NCBI GenBank assembly: GCA_022821875.1
Contig: JAJECV010000059.1
Location: 1 to 34,089 of the forward strand
Direction of reading: 5' to 3'
DNA length: 34,089 nucleotides
Origin: Rhodothermales bacterium
GTDB lineage: Bacteria > Bacteroidota > Rhodothermia > Rhodothermales > Bin80
The notes beneath the pieces are model-generated. The model was given only the letters and a program-made list of their open reading frames with translations, was not told the origin of the DNA and did no database searches. Below are positions 17,715-26,243 of the stretch, in pieces; within the stretch, counting starts at the first letter, position 1, and every line of letters starts with the position of its first letter. Made by a program: the position numbers and the translations under genes.

Positions 17715-19349
17715 TCAATCCATTTCCCGGTTATTCTCGTCTATCCCAATATCATACGTTTTTTCTCCCAGCGAAAACCCAAGCATGTCGAGATTCGCTC
17801 TAATCTCGACATCCAGCCGCCTTCCTTCCTGCTGCTGCTCTTTCAACTCAGATACCAGATGCTTCATTTTGTCCTCAAACAATTCATCATCCTCTTCTTC
17901 CGGTTCCACCCCAACATATCGGCCTGGAGTCAATACATGGCCGTGCTTGCGAATCTCTTCCAGCGTAGCACTCTTGCAAAAGCCTAAAACATCCTCGTAG
18001 TCCGATGCCTTCCGTCCCTTTTGCCACGAATGATAAGTCCTCGTGATGCGAATAATCTCATCCCCGGTCAGTTCGCGATGGGCTCTGCTCACCATCCTGC
18101 CGAACTTACGCGCATCAATGAATAAAACCTCTTCAGGTCGTTTACGCTCCCGGGATAGGAACCATAAGCAGGCGGGGATTTGGGTTGAATAGAAAAGCTG
18201 CCCAGGAAGTGCAACCATACAATCAACCAAACCATTTTCGATGAGATTCTTTCGGATATCTGCCTCATTCTTCTGGCCCGATGACATGGATCCATTCGCC
18301 AATACAAAACCAGCCGTACCACCAGGAGATAAATGATGTACGATGTGCTGAACCCAGGCAAAGTTAGCATTACTCGCCGGCGGTACTCCGTATTTCCAGC
18401 GCTTATCCTCAATTAGACGCTCACCTCCCCAATTTGAAATATTAAACGGCGGATTCGCCAGAATAAAATCGGCCTTGAGATCTGGATGCTGGTCATTGTG
18501 AAAACTGTCCCCCTGTGCGATTTGCCCCTCAATACCGCGGATGGCAAGATTCATCTTGGCCAGACGCAAAGTCGTAGGATTTGATTCCTGACCATAAATT
18601 GAAATATTATCCCTCGCCTTGCCTCCATTCCCGTTACCCGTAGCATGTGCATCAATAAATTCTATGGACTGCACAAACATCCCCGATGAGCCGCAGCACG
18701 GATCATACACACGACCTTGATAGGGCTCCAGCATCTCAACCAAAATCTGAACAATACTGCGCGGAGTATAGAACTCCCCTCCTCTTTTGCCCTCAGCACT
18801 GGCAAATTGGGATAAAAAATACTCATACACACGGCCAAGAATATCTCTTGAGCGAGCCTCTTCACCACCTACACGAATATTGCTGATCACATCTATGAGT
18901 TGTCCAAGTCGCTTCTTATTAAGACCGGAACGGCCGTAGTTTTTGGGAAGGGTTCCCTGCAAACTCTTATTTTCTCGCTCGATTGCAATCATCGCATCGT
19001 CCACATTCTGACCGATAGTAGGCTGGCGGGCATTTGCACTCAGATGTGCCCAACGCGCATCAGAAGGCACCCAGAAAATATTTTCCCCGCGGTACTCATC
19101 CGGATCCTCTGGGTCGGCACCTTCATCAAGTTCACTTTCGAGTACCTCACGACGCTCCTCAAATGCATCCGAAATATACTTGAGAAAAAGTAGCCCCAGA
19201 ACTACATGCTTATATTCGGCAGCATCCATGGAGCCACGTAACGCATTGGCCATCTGCCAAAGCTTTACCTGATATTCCGACATCATTTCCTGATCTCCGG
19301 CCACCTTAGCGTTCCCTGCTTTCGCCGCATCTCGCAGTTTCGTTGACAT
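17715..19349 (-). CDS. hsdM: Type I restriction-modification N6-adenine methyltransferase (HsdM)
   Basis: A 544-residue protein of normal HsdM length. The N-terminal HsdM helical domain is at about 25-160 ([32 protein letters not shown]). The methyltransferase domain has motif [12 protein letters not shown], motif [13 protein letters not shown] (214-225) and motif IV NPPF at 299-302. The C-terminal helix at 495-524 ([21 protein letters not shown]) normally contacts HsdS. It methylates adenine at sites chosen by HsdS, using SAM. It is the first gene of the cluster; no hsdR is found in the window, so whether any restriction activity accompanies it is open. The [10 protein letters not shown] start is the first ATG before the HsdM_N domain. 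Confidence 0.96.
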   Translation of the reverse strand: MSTKLRDAAKAGNAKVAGDQEMMSEYQVKLWQMANALRGSMDAAEYKHVVLGLLFLKYISDAFEERREVLESELDEGADPEDPDEYRGENIFWVPSDARWAHLSANARQPTIGQNVDDAMIAIERENKSLQGTLPKNYGRSGLNKKRLGQLIDVISNIRVGGEEARSRDILGRVYEYFLSQFASAEGKRGGEFYTPRSIVQILVEMLEPYQGRVYDPCCGSSGMFVQSIEFIDAHATGNGNGGKARDNISIYGQESNPTTLRLAKMNLAIRGIEGQIAQGDSFHNDQHPDLKADFILANPPFNISNWGGERLIEDKRWKYGVPPASNANFAWVQHIVHHLSPGGTAGFVLANGSMSSGQKNEADIRKNLIENGLVDCMVALPGQLFYSTQIPACLWFLSRERKRPEEVLFIDARKFGRMVSRAHRELTGDEIIRITRTYHSWQKGRKASDYEDVLGFCKSATLEEIRKHGHVLTPGRYVGVEPEEEDDELFEDKMKHLVSELKEQQQEGRRLDVEIRANLDMLGFSLGEKTYDIGIDENNREMD

Positions 19350-19379
19350 GGATTCTTTTGCTGTGGTAGTGTTTTGAAA

Positions 19380-19502
19380 TTACAGGCCAGGGAAAGCCTC
19401 AAAATATTCCCGTTCAGGTACTGAATACCCTGTAGAAGTTACAAGCTCCCGTTGCCCAGGGGCAGGTTCGACATTAAAATTGATCTTTGGAGATTCCATC
19501 AT
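19380..19502 (-). CDS. Possible 40-residue leader ORF before hsdM
   Basis: A short frame starting MMESPKINFNVEPAPG and ending 30 bases before the hsdM start. It lies in the gap between the broken AlbA_2 copy and hsdM, where the hsdM promoter is also expected. I recognise no family and the length is close to chance, so this is a low-confidence entry. Confidence 0.2.
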   Translation of the reverse strand: MMESPKINFNVEPAPGQRELVTSTGYSVPEREYFEAFPGL

Positions 19503-19575
19503 GATAGCAGCCCATATACGATTAAGTCCCCGCACAGGAAGCGGAGCGCAAGTACCTGAAAAGTGCCCAGTTACA

Positions 19576-21329
19576 TTAGTCCATCTCATAGGAGTAGTCA
19601 AAGATACACGAAGTTCCAACCATCTCACGAAACCAAAGTGTCGCACTGTTGCCTTCTGTATCCAGTAGATGTATTGGCTCATTCAGTATAAATTGAACTG
19701 GCTGAGATTGGCCCTCGTTGATAAGGATACTGTCTGCATAGAGATAGGGGCGATCCAGGTCATCTAACATCGGATTCAGATACCCTTGTATTCCAGAGAG
19801 TGAACCTGAACGGTTCGGTATGATCTGGGAACCACCTCCCTGAACAGGCTGCAGGGTAACATGAAGAGGAGCATCCGGCATATAATTCCTTTCCACATGT
19901 GCCTTGAAACCCTCGGCCGCACACATCACGGTCATCGGGAGCCTGGAATATAGAACAAAATCAGCATGACCGTACGCATTCGTGTGCGCTTCATATATGT
20001 TTTGTCTGGATAGAGAATCAACACATGCACATTTGGGTGCGGCGCTTGGGTATCCTCATATTTAACTGAGATGCGGGCCACGATTCCGCCGGCTACGGGG
20101 GGCTGTGCTGCAGGTAAACGAACCCGTAGTTCGCGCTGACCAATTAACTCAAAATTTGCTCGCTGTCCCGATAAAGCAAATGTTCTGTCTTGAATGAGAC
20201 GTACCCCCTCACCTCTTGCTTCAACAAAGTACCTGCGCCCGCCAACATCCTGAAGATCACCGACACGACATTGATGCAATCTTGAGACCAGCAGTTCGTT
20301 ACGTGTAAACTGACTTGTTCGCAAATCGTCTACCGTCATGGAATTGCATAGACCGCCGGGAGAGTACAGTTCCAGTTTATTTCTAAACATGAATAGACGA
20401 ATCCGAGATCCACGCACCGCATAGTCCCGGTGTACAACTGCATTAACAACAGCCTCAAAAACTGCCCGCATGCTAAATTGGGGCACATCCGCCCGTGCAG
20501 GATCTTTATATGCTGCTACGCGCAAATTGGATTTTACAAAGCGTACGGCCTTTCGTATGTGATCATCCAAAGGGCCTGTGATATTGCGAGCGTCAATTTG
20601 ATGATCCGCATTAAGTTGATCCCCGCTATAACATACTGCTTGTATCCATGCATTCGGAAACCATTCGCGCGGGTCGTTTGTCGCCAGTAATAAACCCGCT
20701 GCCGTCGCCCGCAAATGACCGTCAGGGCCATGCTTGACAAATCTCAATTTTCTAAGTTCCACATCATCGGAATCAAGTTCTCGTGACACTGCATATCTGC
20801 GCCATAAATCCCGTTGAAGAGTATTAATCCCGGCATTTCTTACAATTTGTGAGTCAAACGAATTCATATCAGATTGCCCACGTATCCGGGATAATCGGTT
20901 TACATCATCTATTTCCATAGCACGTTTACTATCCAGCAAACGATCAAAATATCCGCTGGGAGAACGATGTACGGTTGCCCCCTCAGGAATTTCAACTAAA
21001 ACTACATCCCCTTCACTGGACTCTATGGGAATTCGCAGAACTTTGACGTTGGGTACCGGCTTAATACTTTCGGTACAGATTTCACGCACATATCTGACTA
21101 GGACATCAAGTTTTGATGATGTCAGGGGCTGTGGTTGCCGATCATCGGTCACACCTAAGATTAACCGTCCACCGCTTGCATTGGCAAATGCTGCAATCTC
21201 ATCTGCGAGCGAATCCCGCCGAGGTGCAGAAACCCTGTCCCCACGGAATCTGACAGATTTCAACTCAAGTTCCGAATCCTCGCCTGAAATGATCTGCCTC
21301 CACAACTTTTTGTGATTCACCGAGGTCAT
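19576..21329 (-). pseudogene. AlbA_2 (Schlafen-like) ATPase-fold gene, second copy, frameshifted
   Basis: A paralogue of the gene at 12408-14168 with the same domain order: AlbA_2 (LELKSVRFRGDRVSAPRR, ASGGRLILGVTDD), HATPase_c_4-like (VFEAVVNAVVHRDYAVRG, LELYSPGGL), regulatory beta domain and C-terminal domain (RPYLYADSILINEGQ). After LILYPDKTYM the frame is lost by one missing base near 19988-19994 (minus-strand ATGAAGCGC). In the restored frame the protein continues AHTNAYGHADFVLYSRLPM, matching the intact copy, and joins the downstream frame at MTVMCAAEG. Full length would be about 585 residues. All the rest is intact, so the lesion is recent, or a sequencing error. It lies 226 bases upstream of hsdM in the same direction. 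Confidence 0.85.
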
Positions 21330-21443
21330 TGAGTCAGAAATATGGCTCCCATTGGGATTGTCCGCGCATCAAAACGACATAAAGTTAAAATCCGAGAATT
21401 CATTTGAAACTGGAATATTCGAAATCCCCCAAAATGCGGAATC

Positions 21444-21478
21444 TGAGGCTCATTCAATCTGATAGATTCGTCGCCTCA
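21444..21478 (-). terminator. Two-step hairpin downstream of nadA
   Basis: TGAGGC (21444-21449) pairs with GCCTCA (21473-21478), enclosing a second stem AATCT-GAT-AGATT (21456-21468). It lies about 75 bases beyond the nadA stop codon and before the AlbA_2 copy. There is no strong T-run, so it is a terminator or RNA-stabilising hairpin candidate only. Confidence 0.35.
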
Positions 21479-21553
21479 TTTTCCCCTGGACCCGGTTGAT
21501 TACTATCTAACACGGGAGCCCGTCCATTGCAGCACAATCTGGTCCGGTTCGGA

Positions 21554-22558
21554 TCATGACACACCTTCGCTCATTTCAATCATACGCTCAATGGGCTTGA
21601 GTGCACGCTTGCGGATAGATTCCTCCATGCGGATTTCCGGCAACTCGTGATGCATACAGGTGTAGAGTTTCTCAAGGGTGTTCAGCCGCATATGGGGACA
21701 CTGACTGCAGTTACACCCGCTTTCAGGGGGAGCGGGAATAAAATGCTTACCGGGGGAGTCTTTACGCATTTGATGTAGAATCCCCTCTTCCGTTGCAATA
21801 ATAAAAGAGTCTCCCGTATCTTCACGGGCAAACCGGCGGATTGCACTGGTTGAACCGACAAAATCGGCGTGCAGGAGGACCGCTTCCTCACACTCCGGAT
21901 GGGCCAATACCCTGGCCGCAGGGAATTCAACCTTCAATGCAAGCAACTTCCGTTCGCTGAACGTCTCGTGAACAATACATACCCCATCCCAGATCTTTAA
22001 CTTGCGGCCGGTCTTGCGTTCAAGCCATCGGCCCAGATTCCGGTCAGGCGCAAAGATCACCGGTTGTGATTCGGGGATCATCCGCAGCAAGTGCTCCGCA
22101 TTGGTTGAGGTGCAGATGATATCACTCCTTGCCTTTACCGCAGCAGAGCAGTTGATATAGGACATCACCAAGTGATCGGGGTGCTGATCACAAAAAACCT
22201 GAAATTCATCCGCCGGACAGGTATCTGCCAGAGAACAGCCCGCATTTAAGTCGGGAAGCAGGACCTTCTTTTCCGGACTTAGAATTTTGGCGGTCTCGGC
22301 CATAAAATGAACTCCGGCAAATACAATAATATCCGCCGATGTTGCCGCCGCCTGCCGGGAAAGGCCCAGTGAATCTCCAATAAAGTCGGCCACATCCTGG
22401 ATGGCAGGCTCCTGGTAATAGTGCGCAAGCAGAATCGCATTTTTCTTCTTCTTGAGGATCTCAATCTCCTCGTAGAGATCCAGTGTCAGATCCACAGGAT
22501 CATCAATGAATCCGATCTGCTCCAATCGGCTGTTCCAAATATCTTGTGCTACAGGCAT
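21554..22558 (-). CDS. nadA: Quinolinate synthase NadA
   Basis: A 334-residue protein, the usual short NadA form. The motifs are [66 protein letters not shown] and [20 protein letters not shown]. Cluster cysteines are C108 (NAGCSLAD), C194 (DGVCIVH) and one in GCNCSQCP at 281-288. It condenses iminoaspartate with dihydroxyacetone phosphate to quinolinate, the precursor of NAD, using a [4Fe-4S] cluster as Lewis acid. nadB and nadC are not in the window. It forms the right border of the restriction-like island and follows a degraded lolD end. Confidence 0.97.
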   Translation of the reverse strand: MPVAQDIWNSRLEQIGFIDDPVDLTLDLYEEIEILKKKKNAILLAHYYQEPAIQDVADFIGDSLGLSRQAAATSADIIVFAGVHFMAETAKILSPEKKVLLPDLNAGCSLADTCPADEFQVFCDQHPDHLVMSYINCSAAVKARSDIICTSTNAEHLLRMIPESQPVIFAPDRNLGRWLERKTGRKLKIWDGVCIVHETFSERKLLALKVEFPAARVLAHPECEEAVLLHADFVGSTSAIRRFAREDTGDSFIIATEEGILHQMRKDSPGKHFIPAPPESGCNCSQCPHMRLNTLEKLYTCMHHELPEIRMEESIRKRALKPIERMIEMSEGVS

Positions 22559-22572
22559 AACTCAATCAATTA

Positions 22573-22602
22573 GGACGGAGCCGACATCTGCGGCTCCAGT
22601 CC
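22573..22602 (-). terminator. Strong hairpin just upstream of nadA
   Basis: GGAGCCG (22577-22583) and CGGCTCC (22591-22597) form a perfect 7-bp stem with a 7-base loop, extended by GGAC/GTCC (22573-22576 and 22599-22602) across a one-base bulge. It ends 14 bases before the nadA start and begins about 28 bases beyond the degraded lolD 3' end. It may be the original terminator of the lolD operon, or a leader structure for nadA. Confidence 0.45.
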
Positions 22603-22629
22603 GATTAACGGTACAAGCGTGTTACTATG

Positions 22630-22935
22630 TAAAATACAACGCAACAGTAAAAATATCCCTGCCGTAGCCCTGGAGACTATTTCTCACCGTCCTGTAACCC
22701 CGAAGCATCATGACTTAATTCGTTCAGATCCGGGTTGTGGGTGCAATTACAAAAGCCCGGCTATCGGTCCAGTTCAAATTGAGCAATTCCTCACGGAGTG
22801 CACCGGCAGTCCATGTGCGCAACCTGCCGGCAGGTTCGTCGGCGGTGATGAACAGGGACTGATTCACTTGTACACATGTAACCGGAACGTACTGCCTTCG
22901 CCCCCGAAAGTTCTGATGTGCAGTGCTCAAGTTGG
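22630..22935 (-). pseudogene. Degenerate duplicate of the lolD 3' end
   Basis: The segment aligns by eye with about 24270-24585, covering the last third of lolD and about 45 bases after its stop. On the minus strand the remnant still encodes ADEPAGRLRTWTAGALREELL and AFVIAPT, matching ADEPTGSLDTRTAGALHEELL and AFVIATH of the intact gene. Several indels break the frame. It contains the region from just after the signature motif to the C-terminus but no Walker A, so it cannot make an ATPase. The adenine methylase gene lies between the two copies. Confidence 0.85.
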
Positions 22936-22984
22936 ATTTTCTGCATTACAGATGGAAAAGAGATGAACGGCCCCTACCCTGCAT

Positions 22985-24228
22985 TCACCCCTTATGGATA
23001 AGAAACAGGTACTCGCAATTTGGCGAATCAGCACCATTCAACCACTCATTGGTCCACCTCATGTTTGCCATTACATTACGTTTGTAGTTTACTTTGACAA
23101 ATTCCACCACCTGACCGCAATTCCGGATCATTGAATCAATTTCGGCGGCGGTAGTGCGTCCTCCAGAACTGTAGGACAGGATAATCCATTTCGCACGGGT
23201 TGAGGTAATCAATCGCTCAAGCGCCTCCACGGCCATATATCTGCCCGTGGATGGATTTTTTCTGAACTCTTCAAATATAGAGGCCGAGACCTTGTCGGAA
23301 GAATCTACCCGGCGTTTTGCCTTACCAAAGAGTTCCGGTTTGTCATTCATGCAAATACTGGTCCATACATGATAATAGGCCGTGTATCTGACTCGGGATG
23401 GTGGCATTTTCTCATTATTGGAGCCGTAAGGGGGATCGTAGTAGGCAAGATCAACCTCCATATCTGAAACATCAAAAATATCTCTTTGCAATACTTCATT
23501 CTCCTCTCTGGAAATAAATAACCTGGGGACTTCCAACTGAAGCATTTTGTAGGAGCGCTTCGACCATTCTCTCAAGTAAGAGGCAAAGTGTCCAATCGTG
23601 CTGTCCACACGGTCTAATCCCATAATAAGACTGGTGAGTGCGACCGCCTCCTCAATGGGAGAAAGGCCCATACGCTCTATCTCTGACCGAATCCCGTCTA
23701 ACTTGCGTGTGTTGTGAATCTGCCAGGGTTTCTTGAGACCATCATGCTGCTCTGACGGTTGACCATTGGCAGGTGCGATCCCGCCATAGTGTTCTGTGAA
23801 CCACCCATTTTCGGGCGAAACCGAATTTAGATGATTGATGATCCCCTCGTAGTGCATTCTGGGCGCTCGGTTCATCAGGTAACAGATCCCAAACACCCTG
23901 GACCATGCAGATATATCGTTGCAAAAAACCTTAGAGCCTCTTGCAAAACCCTTGATCTTGAGGGTTTTTGCTCACCTGAGTGCACCCGGGAGCGCTTTTT
24001 AGCCTAGATTGTTCGTTTTGCAAGAACCTCCTTATATCCCGACTGTGAAAGTGCCTGCGAGACACGGGTTGTACCAGAAAATCCGTCCAACACGCTCTTT
24101 GCCCCGGTCTGATGTGCAAGGCGCAAAATATGGGGCAGTAATTTGAGTTTTGAGCCAGCATATTTGATTCCTTCTGTTGCAGGAACCTTCACGACAGGTG
24201 CGCCAAATAATGTATAATTCACGGACAT
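22985..24228 (-). pseudogene. D12-class DNA adenine methylase gene interrupted by a 97-bp element
   Basis: The first part (from ATG 24228) has YAGSKLKLLPHIL and VLDGFSGTTRVSQAL, the motif X and motif I regions of D12-class N6-adenine methylases. The second part has NDISAWSRVFGICYLMN and the catalytic YYDPPYG. Between them lies a 97-bp element with a 4-base target duplication. Removing the element and one CTTA restores an uninterrupted frame of 381 codons, reading SGYK-VFCNDIS across the junction. As it stands, the protein stops soon after the element begins; a downstream ATG at 23896 could only give a fragment lacking motif I. No restriction endonuclease is nearby, so it was probably a solitary methylase. 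The gene sits between two copies of the lolD 3' end. Confidence 0.9.
23934..24030. mobile_element. 97-bp MITE-like element with terminal inverted repeats and CTTA target duplication
   Basis: Terminal repeats are GAGCCTCTTGCAAAAC (23934-23949) and, read inward from the other end, GAGGTTCTTGCAAAAC (24030-24015), matching at 14 of 16 positions. The flanks are CTTA at 23930-23933 and CTTA at 24031-24034. It encodes no protein. Inside, CAAAACCCT and AGGGTTTTTG (about 23943-23970) form a further hairpin. Size, ends and duplication fit a non-autonomous insertion element mobilised by a transposase encoded elsewhere; a 4-base duplication occurs in parts of the IS5 superfamily, but the parent family is not certain. 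Confidence 0.85.
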
Positions 24229-24315
24229 TACCTGCCTCGTATTGATTATTCGGGTTCTACCGGCATGGTGAAATACAACGCAATCATGAAAATATTCCTG
24301 CTGTGGCCCTGGAAA

Positions 24316-24996
24316 CTATTTTTCCTGGAGTTTACCGCCCTGTAAGACCAGAACGCGATCACACAATTCGCTCAGAGCCGGGTTGTGGGTAGCAATTACA
24401 AAAGCCTGGTTATAGGTCCGGCTCAGGCTGAGCAGTTCCTCATGGAGTGCGCCGGCAGTTCGTGTATCGAGACTGCCGGTGGGTTCGTCTGCAAGGACGA
24501 GTGCGGGCTGGTTCATCAATGCGCGTGCAACTGCGACACGCTGCTGCTCGCCCCCCGAAAGCTCGGACGGGCGATGCTCAAGACGGGCCTCAAGTCCTAA
24601 TTGCGCAAGAAGCGCGGTTGCCCGCTGCTGCGCCCTGCGCAATGCCTTACCACCAATCAGGGCAGGCATGGCTACATTTTCCAGAGCGCTGAACTCCGGC
24701 AGCAGATGATGGAATTGAAAAATGAACCCAATCGAACGATTACGCCAGCGGCTCAGCGAATCATCATTCTGCTGAAAAATGTCCTTCCCGTCATACGAAA
24801 CTGTCCCCCGATCCGGACGATCCAGTGCACCCAGTAAATGAAGCAGTGTTGTTTTACCGGTTCCGCTGTCTCCAATGATCGCAACGACTTCGCCGGCATT
24901 CACCGTCAGAGATACGCCCTCCAATACCTCCAGCCTTCCCCCTGAACCCGTCTGAAATCCTTTATGCAGATCCTCTGCAATCAGTTGGGATGACAT
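24316..24996 (-). CDS. lolD: LolD-type ABC transporter ATP-binding protein (lipoprotein export)
   Basis: A 226-residue ATPase. Walker A is GDSGTGKTT at 42-50; the Q-loop FIFQFHHLLPEFSALENVAM is characteristic of the LolD/MacB group; the signature LSGGEQQRVAVARAL starts at 146; Walker B is ALVLADEP and the H-loop ATHN is at 202-205. LolD powers the LolCDE complex, which releases lipoproteins from the inner membrane. lolC/E are not in the window. The start codon shares one base with the stop of the upstream outer-membrane-like gene, so the two are co-translated. Its 3' end is duplicated in degraded form at 22630-22935. Confidence 0.93.
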   Translation of the reverse strand: MSSQLIAEDLHKGFQTGSGGRLEVLEGVSLTVNAGEVVAIIGDSGTGKTTLLHLLGALDRPDRGTVSYDGKDIFQQNDDSLSRWRNRSIGFIFQFHHLLPEFSALENVAMPALIGGKALRRAQQRATALLAQLGLEARLEHRPSELSGGEQQRVAVARALMNQPALVLADEPTGSLDTRTAGALHEELLSLSRTYNQAFVIATHNPALSELCDRVLVLQGGKLQEK

Positions 24997-26243
24997 CAGA
25001 ATCGAGTGTTCACGACATTGGCAAACTTTGAGCCAAATGTGTACGAAAATGCAATACTGGTGCTGGCATAGTAGTCCGTTGCAAGTTCACGCTGCTGCAG
25101 GAGAATGTCTTCCAGCAGCAGCTCGCCTCCAGGCAGAGAGAGCTGGTCCCGAATCATCTCAAAACTTCCCTCAAGCTCCAGAGAAAATCCCTGAAACAGA
25201 CGCACCGAAATGCTGGCAAAAAATTCCGCCCGCTGTTTTGAAGGGTCATGTAGAAATTGCGCCCCCTCCAGTCCACTGAAAATATCTCCCCAGGGGCGAC
25301 GAATCGCAACGGTTGCGTCGAGCTCATGACGGGGCAGCCACTGCTCCGTCTCCCCGAAAATTGTTGTCTCAAAGTAATCCGCATACTGCATACCGATCCG
25401 GTATACAAACGTAATGGCCCGCCTCGTTGCCACTTCATAGGGAAACAAACTGTATTCCACCCCCGGCTCAAAGGAGATCCAATGCTTTAGATTCCGATCA
25501 TCACGCGTCACATAGTCGACAAAGAACCCCGCTGACCAGTGAGATCCCAGACTCCTGATTAAGTAGCTGTCTAACCCATGCCGGGTAATACTTCTGCGGA
25601 CCGTTGCTCTGCCGTCCCGCTGGATTCGTACCAGATCATAGTTAAAATAGGGCCGAATTCGCGCCTTCCACGCTTCACTTCGGTGATCGGCAAAGACTCC
25701 CCAGCGCGAATCAAAGACCGTACGATTGGATTCCATGTCCAATTCAAAGTCCCCGCCATACAGATTGAAGACCCAGTGCCTCCATGGATCCCGGCTTAAC
25801 AATTCTTCTGCCTCAGATTCTTCCCGCTCTATATAGGCAAGTGAAAAAATATCAGTCTCCTCCTCACGCCCCAGAAAGGGCGCCAGCCCCAGGCGAAGTG
25901 CCTCATTGATCGCCGCCCGCCTCTCTTCACCGGATGCTTCCTGATCCACGACCCGGACCAGGTTCAATTCTGATCCTTCCAAAGATCCAAGTCCGATAAA
26001 GGATAAGTCATACTGACGGCCACTGAGAACCGTGAAGCTGATGGTCACGAATACATGCACGTCGGCCTGGTTTGGATCCCGAACGTAATTGACAAAATCT
26101 AACTCCGTGCGAATATGCGACTCGTCACACGAGTCACAATCAAGAAACACATTCAGCCTCTGGCTGACACCAACCTGAGCCGCAACTTCAATCGGTATGA
26201 ATATCACGCATCCGAGCAGGATGTGCAAAAAAAATTTAGGCAT
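24996..26243 (-). CDS. Predicted outer-membrane beta-barrel protein with signal peptide
   Basis: A 415-residue protein with an N-terminal signal peptide (FFLHILLGCVIFIPIEVAAQ). A periplasmic-type N-terminal region contains CDSCDE and a VHVFVTISFTVLSGRQYDLSFIG stretch. From about 155 to the end come repeated amphipathic beta strands (HWVFNLYGGDFELDM, WKARIRPYFNYDLVRI, SAGFFVDYVTRD) and a final strand ending in Phe, as in outer-membrane proteins. I recognise no named family. It overlaps the NtrC-type gene by 8 bases and lolD by one base, so it is part of an envelope-related operon. Barrel location is inferred from strand pattern and the terminal residue. Confidence 0.72.
   Translation of the reverse strand: MPKFFLHILLGCVIFIPIEVAAQVGVSQRLNVFLDCDSCDESHIRTELDFVNYVRDPNQADVHVFVTISFTVLSGRQYDLSFIGLGSLEGSELNLVRVVDQEASGEERRAAINEALRLGLAPFLGREEETDIFSLAYIEREESEAEELLSRDPWRHWVFNLYGGDFELDMESNRTVFDSRWGVFADHRSEAWKARIRPYFNYDLVRIQRDGRATVRRSITRHGLDSYLIRSLGSHWSAGFFVDYVTRDDRNLKHWISFEPGVEYSLFPYEVATRRAITFVYRIGMQYADYFETTIFGETEQWLPRHELDATVAIRRPWGDIFSGLEGAQFLHDPSKQRAEFFASISVRLFQGFSLELEGSFEMIRDQLSLPGGELLLEDILLQQRELATDYYASTSIAFSYTFGSKFANVVNTRF

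Noticed and set aside
19350-19575. Remnant of hsdR between the AlbA_2 copy and hsdM
   Set aside because: The 226 bases show no helicase or endonuclease motif in any frame.
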